Source: Candidatus Omnitrophota bacterium (lineage in GTDB: Bacteria > Omnitrophota > 4484-213). Taken from it: 35,361 nucleotides of DNA. Of this stretch, positions 1 through 8,514 are shown one piece after another (positions within the stretch are counted from its first letter, which is position 1; every line of letters starts with the position of its first letter). The stretch is from contig JAGGUG010000044.1 in NCBI GenBank assembly GCA_021158625.1, forward strand, positions 1 through 35,361, given 5' to 3'. The notes under the pieces are model-generated. The model worked only from the letters and a program-made list of their open reading frames with translations. It was not told the DNA's origin and did not search any database. The position numbers and the translations under genes are program-made.

Positions 1-14
1 AAGTAATCCCTCTT

Positions 15-1562
15 ATGTACTATCCCACTAAACAAGAATTTATAAAAAAAGCAGGTGAAGGCAATTTAATTCCGGTCTGGAAAGAGATTCTTGCTGATGT
101 TGAGACCCCTTTATCTCTGTTCAAGAGATTAGATAGAGGAGGATTTTCTTTTCTGTTAGAATCTGTAGAAAAAGGAGAAAGGTGGGGGCGTTATTCTTTT
201 TTAGGGACTAATCCCTCCTTAGTGTTTAAGAGCAAGGGTCGAGAGGCAGAGATAAGCAAGGATGGAAATCTTAGGAGATTTAAGACAGACCAGCCTTTAA
301 CAGAATTAAAAAAGCTCATCTCTCAATATAAACCAGTAGAGACACAAGACCTGCCCTATTTCTGGGGCGGATTGGTGGGTTATGTAAGTTATGACAGTGT
401 GCGCTTTTTTGAGCCAATTTTAGCCACCGGCGACAAGAATATTGACGATTTCAATCTCCCCGACATCTTTTTTATCCTTGCCGATGAGGTTCTCATCTTT
501 GACCACCTCGAGCAGAAGTTCAAGATTGTAGTTAATGCCGATATAGCAGAAGAGAAAAGAGAGGAGGTGCCAGAAGACAGATTAAGAAAAATATATGAGC
601 AGGCGACCAAAAGAATTGAACAGATTATTCAGGAAATAGGCAAACCTCTAAGAGAAAAACCGCTTCCACTTTCTCCTAATTTAAAAAGAGAGGATTGGAA
701 AAGCAATTTTTCTCAAGAAGGATTTAAAACGGCAGTCAGTAAAGCAAAGGAGCACATCCTCCAAGGGGATATAATTCAAGTTGTTCTTTCGCAGAGATGG
801 GAAAGAGAACTTGATTGTTCGCCTCTGAATATCTACCGCGCCCTGCGCTGCATCAATCCCTCGCCCTATATGTTTTACCTGAATTTTAAAGAGGTAAAGC
901 TAATCGGCTCTTCGCCGGAAATCCTGGTGCGTTCTCAGGGTGGGAAAGCAGAGCTGAGGCCAATCGCCGGCACCCGTCGGCGAGGCGAAGACCCGGCGGA
1001 AGACGCAGAGTTAATCAAGGAGTTATTAAATGACCCTAAAGAAAAGGCCGAGCACATTATGCTGGTGGATTTGGGCCGAAATGACCTTGGGCGGGTCTGC
1101 GAGTACAACAGTATTTCTATCCCGGAGTTAATGGTCATTGAAAAATATTCTCATGTGATGCACATTGTCTCTCAATGTGAAGGGAGATTAAGAAGGGATA
1201 AAGATGTCTTTGATTTGTTTAAAGCCTGTTTTCCGGCCGGCACTGTGAGTGGTGCTCCTAAGATAAGGGCGATGCAGATAATTGAGGAGCTGGAGAAAAA
1301 CAAGAGGGGACCTTATGCCGGGGCAGTAGGCTATTTTGGTTTTTCAGGGAATCTGGACTCCTGTATTGCCATCAGGACAATATTGGTAAAAGACAGCAAG
1401 GTTTATATCCAGGCCGGGGCAGGTATTGTCGCTGATTCTCAGCCGGAAAGGGAATATAAGGAGACGATAAATAAGGCCGAGGCGATGAAAGAGGCGGTAG
1501 AGATGGCGAGAGAATGGGAAGTTAAAATCACAAATTCCAAATCACAAACAAATTCCAATTGA
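15..1562 (+). CDS. trpE: Anthranilate synthase component I
   Basis: Converts chorismate and ammonia or glutamine-derived ammonia to anthranilate, the first step of tryptophan synthesis, with TrpG as partner. The 515 residues match the family. An N-terminal LLES motif near residue 47 is the region that binds feedback tryptophan in known TrpE proteins, which favours TrpE over PabB. The chorismate-binding domain carries GTVSGAPKIRAMQ near residue 415 and a C-terminal GAGIVADSQPEREYKE stretch. The start lies 14 bases into the window, so upstream control cannot be seen. The last dozen residues (KITNSKSQTNSN) come from a low-complexity repeat (caaattccaaatcacaaac) that continues into the spacer, so the natural C-terminus has probably been replaced by repeat sequence. 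Confidence 0.95.
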   Translation: MYYPTKQEFIKKAGEGNLIPVWKEILADVETPLSLFKRLDRGGFSFLLESVEKGERWGRYSFLGTNPSLVFKSKGREAEISKDGNLRRFKTDQPLTELKKLISQYKPVETQDLPYFWGGLVGYVSYDSVRFFEPILATGDKNIDDFNLPDIFFILADEVLIFDHLEQKFKIVVNADIAEEKREEVPEDRLRKIYEQATKRIEQIIQEIGKPLREKPLPLSPNLKREDWKSNFSQEGFKTAVSKAKEHILQGDIIQVVLSQRWERELDCSPLNIYRALRCINPSPYMFYLNFKEVKLIGSSPEILVRSQGGKAELRPIAGTRRRGEDPAEDAELIKELLNDPKEKAEHIMLVDLGRNDLGRVCEYNSISIPELMVIEKYSHVMHIVSQCEGRLRRDKDVFDLFKACFPAGTVSGAPKIRAMQIIEELEKNKRGPYAGAVGYFGFSGNLDSCIAIRTILVKDSKVYIQAGAGIVADSQPEREYKETINKAEAMKEAVEMAREWEVKITNSKSQTNSN

Positions 1563-1618
1563 CCCTGTTAAATGCCGCTTCGTGGCAATTTCCCTCTGGC
1601 GGAATTATTTAACAGGGT
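1562..1618. repeat. Palindromic element, ACCCTGTTAAA ... TTTAACAGGGT
   Basis: Perfect 11-base inverted ends enclose smaller hairpins (tgccgcttcgtggca and a gcc/ggc-rich part). It begins at the trpE stop codon. Elements with the same ends, but read in frame, occur inside the ITPase, rnfG and lysA genes. It could also act as a weak terminator between trpE and trpG, though no T-run follows. Confidence 0.75.
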
Positions 1619-1639
1619 GAACCCAAACAAAAAATAACA

Positions 1640-1736
1640 AAAAAATGCTTTTAAGTAGTTGTTTTTGGTCATTGGTTATTGTAATTTGGTGCTTGGTGCT
1701 TGGAATTTCTCAACTTTGACGAATGCCAAAGTTGAG
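1640..1736. repeat. Spacer repeats and 10-bp hairpin before trpG
   Basis: The right part is a hairpin with a 10-bp perfect stem, ctcaactttg / caaagttgag (1709-1736), ending 5 bases before the trpG ATG. It could cover the ribosome-binding region, because no clear Shine-Dalgarno sequence is present. The left part (ggtcattggttattgtaatt, gcttggtgcttggaa) is roughly complementary to the repeat that encodes the trpE C-terminus, so the whole spacer may fold back on the end of trpE. Confidence 0.55.
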
Positions 1737-1741
1737 TTAAG

Positions 1742-2329
1742 ATGATTTTAGTAATTGATAACTACGATTCCTTTGTTTATAACTTAGTGCAGTATTTAGG
1801 AGAGTTTGAGAAAGAAATTATTGTCCGGCGCAACGATAGGATTAGTCTCGGCGAGATTAGAAAGCTCAAGCCACAGAAGATTGTTCTCTCTCCGGGCCCG
1901 GGAAGACCCGAAGAGGCAGGGATTTGTAAAAGAGTAATAAAGACCTTTAGCAAGGAGATTCCTATTTTAGGGGTTTGCCTGGGCCATCAATGTATTGCCG
2001 AGGCATTTGGTGGGAGGGTAGTCTTGGCGGAAAAGGTAATGCACGGAAAGACCTCTCTGATTTATCATAATCAGAAAGGAATCTTCCGCAATATCCAGAA
2101 TCCCTTTGTTGCCACCCGCTATCACTCCTTGATTGTCCAAAAAGAATCTCTCCCCGATGTTTTAGAGATCATCGCCCAAACCGAGAAAGATGAGATTATG
2201 GGATTAAAACATAGAGACTATCTAACATGGGGTCTCCAGTTTCATCCCGAGTCCATATTGACAAAAGAAGGAAAGAGGATACTGAAGAACTTTCTTAATG
2301 TAAATGAAGCCCAAACTTATGGAGCTTAA
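1742..2329 (+). CDS. trpG: Anthranilate synthase component II (glutamine amidotransferase)
   Basis: Releases ammonia from glutamine for TrpE. Some bacteria use the same subunit for p-aminobenzoate (PabA). It is a class I glutamine amidotransferase of 195 residues, the usual length. Nucleophile Cys79 lies in GVCLGHQ, and His168/Glu170 lie in the QFHPES motif; the N-terminus MILVIDNYDSF is typical. It follows trpE by about 180 bases of repeat sequence, so co-transcription is likely but translational coupling is not. The last residues (QTYGA) and the stop codon lie in the left arm of an aaacttatg / cataagttt palindrome, another case of a repeat forming a protein C-terminus. Confidence 0.93.
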   Translation: MILVIDNYDSFVYNLVQYLGEFEKEIIVRRNDRISLGEIRKLKPQKIVLSPGPGRPEEAGICKRVIKTFSKEIPILGVCLGHQCIAEAFGGRVVLAEKVMHGKTSLIYHNQKGIFRNIQNPFVATRYHSLIVQKESLPDVLEIIAQTEKDEIMGLKHRDYLTWGLQFHPESILTKEGKRILKNFLNVNEAQTYGA

Positions 2330-2345
2330 GCGAACATAAGTTTGC
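2311..2345. repeat. Palindrome overlapping the trpG stop
   Basis: Left arm aaacttatg (2313-2321) and right arm cataagttt (2335-2343) flank the trpG stop codon. A similar motif (aacttacg / cgtaagtt) lies before argB, near 10664-10692. Confidence 0.6.
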
Positions 2346-2358
2346 TGGCTAAATTTAC

Positions 2359-2411
2359 CCAGCACTAATTTTTCAAAGATGTCTTTAACCAAAGCAGAAA
2401 ATTAGTGCTGG
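2359..2411. repeat. Palindromic element CCAGCACTAATTTT ... AAAATTAGTGCTGG, copy 1
   Basis: A 14-base perfect inverted repeat around about 25 bases. A second copy with identical ends but a longer, unrelated core lies at 10518-10615. Just downstream (about 2422-2463) is another inverted repeat, caatttag / ctaaattg. Together they fill the spacer between trpG and the next gene. Confidence 0.8.
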
Positions 2412-2483
2412 ATTCAATTCCACCATACAATTTAGTCTCCTTGCAGTCGCCTAAATTGTGGTGTCATTGAAGGAGGAAGTATT

Positions 2484-3719
2484 ATGCCCAAGATTTATCT
2501 TATTGATGTTACTAATCGTGATGGAGTGCAAACCTCTCGTTTAGGATTGGCAAAATTAGAAAAAACGATGTTGAATATCTTTCTTAACGAAATGGGGATT
2601 TACCAGAGCGAATTTGGCTTTCCAGTAACCAGACACGAAACCAATTACTTAAATGCCAATCTGGAATTGGCAAAGATGGGAGTGCTAAAGCCAATAATTT
2701 TAGAGGGATGGATAAGAGCGATAAGCGAGGATGTCCAGAAGGCAGTTACTTTAACCCGAGTAGAGCATCTCAATCTCTCTATCTCTACTTCTTCGCAAAT
2801 GATTAGGGGCAAGTTCCAGGGGAGAAAGACAAAGAAAGATATTATCCAGATGATGACTGAGGCGGTAGATTTAGCCCGAGAGAAGGGGATAAAGACCATT
2901 GGGGTAAACGCGGAAGACGCCTCGCGCACCCAAAAGGATTATTTAATAGAATTTGCCCTGGCCGCCAAAGAGCACGGAGCAGATAGGATTAGATATTGTG
3001 ATACACTGGGTTATGATAACCCTTTTACCATTTATGAAAGGGTTCGTTTACTGGCCGAGAAGGTTCAGATTCCTATTGAACTGCACTGTCATAATGACCT
3101 GGGAATGGCTGTTGCCTGTTCGGTTGCCGGGGCAAAAGCGGCTATTGATGCCGGCGTAGATGCCTATATAAATACTACCGTAAATGGAATAGGAGAAAGA
3201 GCCGGGAACGCCGATTTGGTTTCCGTGATACTGGCAATCAAATATTCCAGCGGCTTTAAGAATAAGTATATTCTGGATGAGAGGATTGACCTCTCTAGGG
3301 CATGGAAACTGGCTAAGTATGCTGCCTATGCCTTTGGTGTGCCCATACCTGTGAATCAGCCTGGTGTGGGCGCTAATGCCTTTGCTCACGAATCAGGGAT
3401 CCACGCTGATGGGGCACTAAAAGATAGGCGCAATTATGAACTCTATGATTTTGAAGAATTAGGGCGGGGAGAGCCGGAGATTGTAGAAACCGGCCGAAAG
3501 ATAACCGCCGGCGAATACAGTGGCATCAAGGGCTTCCGCAATGTCTATGAGCGACTGGAGATAAAGTTTAAGAACGACAAAGAGGCATCTGATATTTTGG
3601 AATTGGTGCGTTACGCCAATGTGCATACCCAGAAGCCCTTAACCGAAGATGAACTGAAGTTTATCGCCAGATACCCGGACATCGCCAAAAAGATATTTAC
3701 AATGAAACCACTGAATTAA
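2484..3719 (+). CDS. Homocitrate / 2-isopropylmalate synthase-family enzyme
   Basis: A DRE-TIM metallolyase that should condense acetyl-CoA with a 2-oxo acid. The N-terminal motif DVTNRDGVQTSR contains the conserved Arg-Asp pair, ELHCHNDLGMA supplies the H-x-H metal ligands, and HESGIHADGALKDRRNYE is the C-terminal active-site region. At 411 residues it lacks the long LeuA regulatory domain, so it is closer in size to NifV/homocitrate or citramalate-type synthases. A good ribosome site (gaaggagg) precedes the ATG. No leuB/C/D, nif or aminoadipate genes are near, and lysine here appears to use the diaminopimelate route, so the substrate cannot be fixed from context. Homocitrate synthase is my first choice. 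Confidence 0.8.
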   Translation: MPKIYLIDVTNRDGVQTSRLGLAKLEKTMLNIFLNEMGIYQSEFGFPVTRHETNYLNANLELAKMGVLKPIILEGWIRAISEDVQKAVTLTRVEHLNLSISTSSQMIRGKFQGRKTKKDIIQMMTEAVDLAREKGIKTIGVNAEDASRTQKDYLIEFALAAKEHGADRIRYCDTLGYDNPFTIYERVRLLAEKVQIPIELHCHNDLGMAVACSVAGAKAAIDAGVDAYINTTVNGIGERAGNADLVSVILAIKYSSGFKNKYILDERIDLSRAWKLAKYAAYAFGVPIPVNQPGVGANAFAHESGIHADGALKDRRNYELYDFEELGRGEPEIVETGRKITAGEYSGIKGFRNVYERLEIKFKNDKEASDILELVRYANVHTQKPLTEDELKFIARYPDIAKKIFTMKPLN

Positions 3720-5084
<1,365 letters not shown>

Positions 5085-5088
5085 TAAG

Positions 5089-5108
5089 AAGGAATTTTTG
5101 CATTCCTT
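5089..5108 (+). terminator. Small hairpin after purA
   Basis: Stem aaggaat / attcctt (7 bp) with a 6-base loop lies between purA and the ITPase gene. It has no proper T-run, so it is a weak terminator candidate or just another spacer palindrome. Confidence 0.3.
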
Positions 5109-5120
5109 GTAATTCTGTTT

Positions 5121-5792
5121 ATGTTCAAAATAGTTTTAGCCACTAAAAATCTGAATAAAAAAAGAGAAATAGAGGAGATAATTAGATTAAAAGATATTTA
5201 CCCTGTTAAGTCCCCGCCAAGGCGGGGAGCGGCAAAGCCGCTATTTAACGGGGTAAGGTTCTTATCTCTCGCTGATTATCCCTCTTTTCCTGAAATAGAA
5301 GAGGACGGGAAAGATTTTAGAGAGAATGCAATAAAGAAGGCTTTAGCCACGGCCAATTTTACTCAGGAACTTGCTTTGGCTGATGACTCCGGCTTAGAAG
5401 TAGAAGTATTAAAAGGGGAACCGGGAATCCATTCAGCCCGCTTCGCTGGTGAGAAAAAAGACGATAGAGCGAACATCAAAAAACTCTTGGAGCTATTAAA
5501 GGGCGTTCCTCAAGAAAAACGCCAGGCTAAGTTTAGATGCGTGATTGCTCTGGCTAAACCAGGAAGAGTGATTAAAGTAGCAGAAGGGGTTTGTAAAGGG
5601 TTTATTACCTTTGAACCGAAAGGGAATTTTGGCTTTGGGTATGACCCGGTTTTCTTCCTGCCTTCTTATAATAAGACATTTGCGGAGTTGGACCCGCAAA
5701 TAAAAAACCAAATCAGTCATCGAGCAAAGGCGATAGAGAAAATAAACCAATCATTGCAAAATATAAAATTAGCATTGCGAAATGCAAAATGA
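5121..5792 (+). CDS. rdgB: ITP/XTP pyrophosphatase with a palindrome-encoded insert
   Basis: House-cleaning enzyme that hydrolyses dITP, ITP and XTP to monophosphates. N-terminal IVLATKNLNKKREIEEI, central ALADDSGLEVEVL and FGFGYDPVFF are the family motifs. Length is 223 residues against about 200 for the family. The excess is explained by residues 27-45 (YPVKSPPRRGAAKPLFNGV), encoded exactly by a 57-base palindromic element inserted in frame just before the conserved FLSLADYP segment. The C-terminal NIKLALRNAK also derives from a repeat. The core motifs look intact, so the enzyme is probably functional with a surface loop. Confidence 0.93.
   Translation: MFKIVLATKNLNKKREIEEIIRLKDIYPVKSPPRRGAAKPLFNGVRFLSLADYPSFPEIEEDGKDFRENAIKKALATANFTQELALADDSGLEVEVLKGEPGIHSARFAGEKKDDRANIKKLLELLKGVPQEKRQAKFRCVIALAKPGRVIKVAEGVCKGFITFEPKGNFGFGYDPVFFLPSYNKTFAELDPQIKNQISHRAKAIEKINQSLQNIKLALRNAK
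5199..5255. repeat. In-frame palindromic element inside rdgB
   Basis: Ends taccctgttaa / ttaacggggta enclose two perfect hairpins, tccccgcc-aa-ggcgggga and gcggc-aaa-gccgc. Its 57 bases equal 19 codons and begin on a codon boundary, so the reading frame is preserved. Confidence 0.85.
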
Positions 5793-5848
5793 AAAAACAA
5801 TTCTTAGGATTATTCATTTTAAAGTGCTAATTGATAATTTTGCATTGA
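5755..5848. repeat. AT-rich inverted repeat ending rdgB
   Basis: Left part tgcaaaatataaaattagca and right part tgctaattgataattttgca are near-complementary. The left arm encodes the C-terminus of the ITPase, and the right arm ends just before tRNA-Pro. Confidence 0.65.
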
Positions 5849-5851
5849 TTC

Positions 5852-5929
5852 CGGGATGTAGCGCAGCTTGGTTAGCGCGCCTGGTTTGGGACCAGGAAGT
5901 CGCCAGTTCAAATCTGGCCATCCCGACCA
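5852..5929 (+). tRNA. tRNA-Pro (anticodon UGG)
   Basis: A full cloverleaf of 78 bases with encoded CCA: acceptor cgggatg / catcccg, D-stem gcgc / gcgc, anticodon stem cctgg / ccagg with loop tttggga (TGG), and T-stem gccag / ctggc with loop ttcaaat. C1-G72 with discriminator A73 is the bacterial proline tRNA signature. The track's start at 5868 for the next ORF lies inside this tRNA and is wrong. Confidence 0.97.
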
Positions 5930-5948
5930 ATTATTACAACAATATATA

Positions 5949-6599
5949 ATGAAAATAGTAGAAAGACAGAAAGCCATAGAATTAAGAGAGAAAGGTTTGA
6001 CTTATAGTGAGATTAGGCAGCGTTTAGATATCTCTAGGGGTTCCCTTAGTTTATGGTTACACGACATTCCTTTTGTTCTAAGTGAGAGGAGACGTAATAG
6101 ACGAAGACTAGCTAGTTTTCGCAATAGTCAAGTATTACATAAACGGAAAATCCAAAGAGTTTCTCAGATTATGAGAGCAGCAAAAGAAGAGATGCTAAAT
6201 ACAAAACTTGATGAATTAAAGTTGCTTGGAGCTATGGCATATTGGACTGAAGGCTCTAAGACAAGAGACAGCTTAGTAAAAATTACCAATTCTAATCCAG
6301 ACTTTATTAAATTTGTTCTCAAATGGCTGCGAGAAATTTGTGGTGTATCTGAAAAGAAATTACGAGTTCATCTGCGCATACATGGTGATTTAAACAAAAA
6401 AGAAGCAGAGCAATATTGGTCAAAAATAACCGGAATTCCTTTGAATAGATTCTATAAGACAACTTACAAAATAAGTGCTTCTAACGGTAAACGGTATAAT
6501 AAGCTTAAATATGGAATTGCTAGTATAATAGTATGTGACACAAATTTATTCTATAGAATTATGGGATGGATTGAGGGTATGGTCGAAAGGATAAAATAG
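5949..6599 (+). CDS. Helix-turn-helix protein with LAGLIDADG-like motif
   Basis: 216 residues from the ATG at 5949, 19 bases after tRNA-Pro; the track's longer version starts inside the tRNA. Residues 8-36 (ELREKGLTYSEIRQRLDISR...) form a resolvase/sigma-like helix-turn-helix. The remainder has LLGAMAYWTEGSK, which resembles the LAGLIDADG helix of homing endonucleases, then ITNSNPDFIKFVLKWLRE and a C-terminal IMGWIEGMVE helix. I recall similar unnamed proteins from candidate-phylum genomes but cannot assign an activity. It is AT-rich and has no clear ribosome site. Its place between an intact tRNA-Pro and a broken tRNA-Pro 3' half suggests a mobile or homing element, perhaps a tRNA-targeting one. 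Endonuclease activity is an inference. Confidence 0.75.
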   Translation: MKIVERQKAIELREKGLTYSEIRQRLDISRGSLSLWLHDIPFVLSERRRNRRRLASFRNSQVLHKRKIQRVSQIMRAAKEEMLNTKLDELKLLGAMAYWTEGSKTRDSLVKITNSNPDFIKFVLKWLREICGVSEKKLRVHLRIHGDLNKKEAEQYWSKITGIPLNRFYKTTYKISASNGKRYNKLKYGIASIIVCDTNLFYRIMGWIEGMVERIK

Positions 6600-6629
6600 A
6601 CTATTCTACTCTTGGGTCTTAAGACAAAT

Positions 6630-6669
6630 ATCAGAAAGGTCGGCGGTTCGAATCCGCCCGCCCCGACCA
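6630..6669 (+). pseudogene. Orphan 3' half of a proline tRNA
   Basis: A perfect T-arm (ggcgg ttcgaat ccgcc) is followed by acceptor strand cgccccg, discriminator A and CCA. G72-A73 again points to proline. No matching 5' half (cggggcg plus D-arm) exists upstream; the HTH gene occupies that place. An upstream tcttgggtc recalls a TGG anticodon loop, but spacing and pairing do not allow a functional tRNA. Confidence 0.8.
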
Positions 6670-6768
6670 TTCCTTGCAGATTTGCGCCGAAGGTGAGATT
6701 TGGTAGAGAATGGACAGGGTCTATTTCGCTTTGAGCAGTTTGCCCGAAGCAAATTGCGTCCTGAGTTT

Positions 6769-7713
6769 ATGCAAAATCTAATTGTTTCCTCTGCTCCCCA
6801 TATTCACTGTCGAGATTCCACAAGGAAGGTAATGTGGTCGGTAGTTGTTGCCTTAATCCCGGCCGGGATTGCCGCCGGCATTTTCTTTGGAATAAGAGCC
6901 TTAGAGATTATCTTTATCTCGGTGGTCTTTGCGGTAGTATTTGAGTTCTTGATCCAGAGACTCAGAAGACAGGAGATTACTGTTCTTGACGGGAGTGCTG
7001 TAATCACCGGGATTCTTTTGGCCTTTACTCTTCCTCCTACTGTTCCGCTCTGGCTGCCGATAGTGGGCGTATTTATCGCCATTGTTTTTGGAAAACAGAT
7101 CTTTGGCGGATTAGGAAATAATATCTTCAATCCAGCATTGGTTGGACGGGCTTTTCTGGTTGCTTCCTGGCCAAATCTGATGAGTAGGTGGGTAGCACCA
7201 TTTAGTTATCGTATGGATGCAGTTACCTCGGCTACGCCCTTAGCGTTAATTAAAGGAAACGAAACAATAAGCGGACATTTTTCTTATTGGAATCTTTTTA
7301 TGGGTAACTGTGCAGGGTGCCTGGGAGAAACCTCGGCTTTGGCTTTGCTATTAGGAGCGGGTTTTCTCTTTTATAAAAGGTATATCACCTGGCATATACC
7401 TCTTACTTATATTCTTAGTGTCGGGTTATTAACCTGGCTCTTGGGCAGAGAGGGTTTATTTAGTGGTGATTTTCTCTATAATATCCTTGCCGGTGGTTTA
7501 ATGTTAGGAGCGTTGTTTATGGCTACCGATATGACCACTACTCCCCTCGCTAATAAAGGAAAACTCATCTTTGGCCTGGGTTGCGGATGTATTACGGCTC
7601 TCATTCGGCTTAAGGGAGGCTATCCAGAGGGAGTTTGTTATTCTATTCTGCTTATGAATGCGTTTACGCCCTTGATTGATAAACTAACCACTAACCGAGC
7701 GCACACTTCATAG
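6769..7713 (+). CDS. rnfD: Rnf electron transport complex subunit D
   Basis: Membrane subunit of the Rnf ferredoxin:NAD+ oxidoreductase that couples electron flow to ion transport. The ATG at 6769 gives MQNLIVSSAPHIHCRDST, the usual RnfD N-terminus; the track's TTG at 6700 adds a repeat-derived extension. About 315 residues with many hydrophobic helices. DAVTSATPLA holds the probable covalent-FMN threonine (Thr156). MATDMTTTPLANKG and the LLMNAFTPLIDK C-terminus are typical. It starts a D-G-E set. RnfC, normally upstream, is absent, and the tRNA/HTH element sits there instead. Confidence 0.92.
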   Translation: MQNLIVSSAPHIHCRDSTRKVMWSVVVALIPAGIAAGIFFGIRALEIIFISVVFAVVFEFLIQRLRRQEITVLDGSAVITGILLAFTLPPTVPLWLPIVGVFIAIVFGKQIFGGLGNNIFNPALVGRAFLVASWPNLMSRWVAPFSYRMDAVTSATPLALIKGNETISGHFSYWNLFMGNCAGCLGETSALALLLGAGFLFYKRYITWHIPLTYILSVGLLTWLLGREGLFSGDFLYNILAGGLMLGALFMATDMTTTPLANKGKLIFGLGCGCITALIRLKGGYPEGVCYSILLMNAFTPLIDKLTTNRAHTS

Positions 7714-7735
7714 CTGGGTTGGTGTAATTTCTGGT

Positions 7736-7778
7736 TTTAAAAGCTTGTAACCTGAAGCTTGTAGCTTGCAGCCTGTAA
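7736..7778. repeat. GCTTGTAG/GCTTGCAG-type short repeat
   Basis: Tandem-like gcttgtaacctgaagcttg and tagcttgcagcctg units fill the rnfD-rnfG gap. Relatives of this repeat (aagcttcaagctgcaggcct) are found in frame inside argJ. Confidence 0.6.
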
Positions 7779-7779
7779 T

Positions 7780-8391
7780 ATGTTTAAAAAAGGACTAATT
7801 TTGGGAATAATTTCTTTTGTTGCCGCTGTTTTGCTTTCGTTTACCTATATCTTAACCAAGCCGATTATTGCCCAACAGAGCTTAAAGAGTGAAGAGGAGG
7901 CTATCTCTGCATTTTTGCCCAATGTAGATAGAATAGAAAAGATAGAAAAGGAAGGAAAGGTTTGCCCCGTTAGAAAAAACCATATTCGTAAAGGTGAGGA
8001 TGACAAAGGGGATTATAAAGAGAGAGAGGGGGAGGATGAGGGTCGTAAGTTTTCTAACGGGGTTTATTATAAATGCTATAGCCAGGGCAAATTAGTCGGT
8101 TATGCACTCATTGCCTCTGCTTCTGGTTACAGCAGTGAAATCAAAGTGATGATAGCCCTGGATAAAGATAAAGTAATAAAAGGAATTAAGATTTTGGAGG
8201 AGAAGGAAACACCGGGATTGGGGTCAAAGATTAGCGATGATTACTTTACAGGACAGTTTAAAGATAAGAAAGCCGGGGAACTAATATTAGGAGAAAGTAT
8301 TGAAGCAATTAGTGGAGCAACTATTTCTTCCAGAGCAGTGATAGAGGCGGTAAAGAAGGAAGTGGAGAGATTTCAAATCGTCAATCGTTGA
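7780..8391 (+). CDS. rnfG: Rnf electron transport complex subunit G, with insert
   Basis: FMN-carrying subunit of the Rnf complex. It has one N-terminal membrane helix (about residues 5-30) and an extracytoplasmic FMN-binding domain. SGATISS near the C-terminus (residues 178-184) contains the flavinylated threonine, Thr181. Residues about 62-95 are a charged stretch starting CPVRK and ending SNGV. It is encoded by a roughly 98-base element with ccccgttagaaaa / ttttctaacgggg inverted ends, placed between the predicted helix-proximal part and the conserved YYKCYSQGKLVGYA. With that removed the length is typical. The flavin motif is intact, so function is probably kept. Confidence 0.92.
   Translation: MFKKGLILGIISFVAAVLLSFTYILTKPIIAQQSLKSEEEAISAFLPNVDRIEKIEKEGKVCPVRKNHIRKGEDDKGDYKEREGEDEGRKFSNGVYYKCYSQGKLVGYALIASASGYSSEIKVMIALDKDKVIKGIKILEEKETPGLGSKISDDYFTGQFKDKKAGELILGESIEAISGATISSRAVIEAVKKEVERFQIVNR
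7965..8062. repeat. In-frame palindromic element inside rnfG
   Basis: 13-base inverted ends ccccgttagaaaa / ttttctaacgggg bound a purine-rich core (gagagagagggggaggatga). Its ends match those of the lysA insert. Confidence 0.8.
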
Positions 8392-8514
8392 AGGGTAGCG
8401 TAGCTGGAAACGGTAATCGGTTATCGTTGAACGTAAAAAAACGCAACCATCCGATGTCCAATGTTTCGAGTTACGCAACCGATAGACGTAAGACGAAATA
8501 TTAGATTTGGTTTT
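8392..8514. repeat. Repeat-filled rnfG-rnfE spacer
   Basis: Contains ggtaatcggttatcgttgaacg, acgtaaaaaaacg and two similar acgcaacc blocks (8443 and 8474 regions). No promoter or gene is evident. The track extends rnfE into it by an in-frame ATG at 8461, which I reject. Confidence 0.5.

Noticed and set aside
5949-6669. Group I or archaeal-type intron interrupting a tRNA
   Set aside because: The upstream tRNA-Pro is complete with its own 3' half, no 5' exon pairs fully with the orphan half, and I could not identify group I core elements. Displacement by an inserted element fits better.
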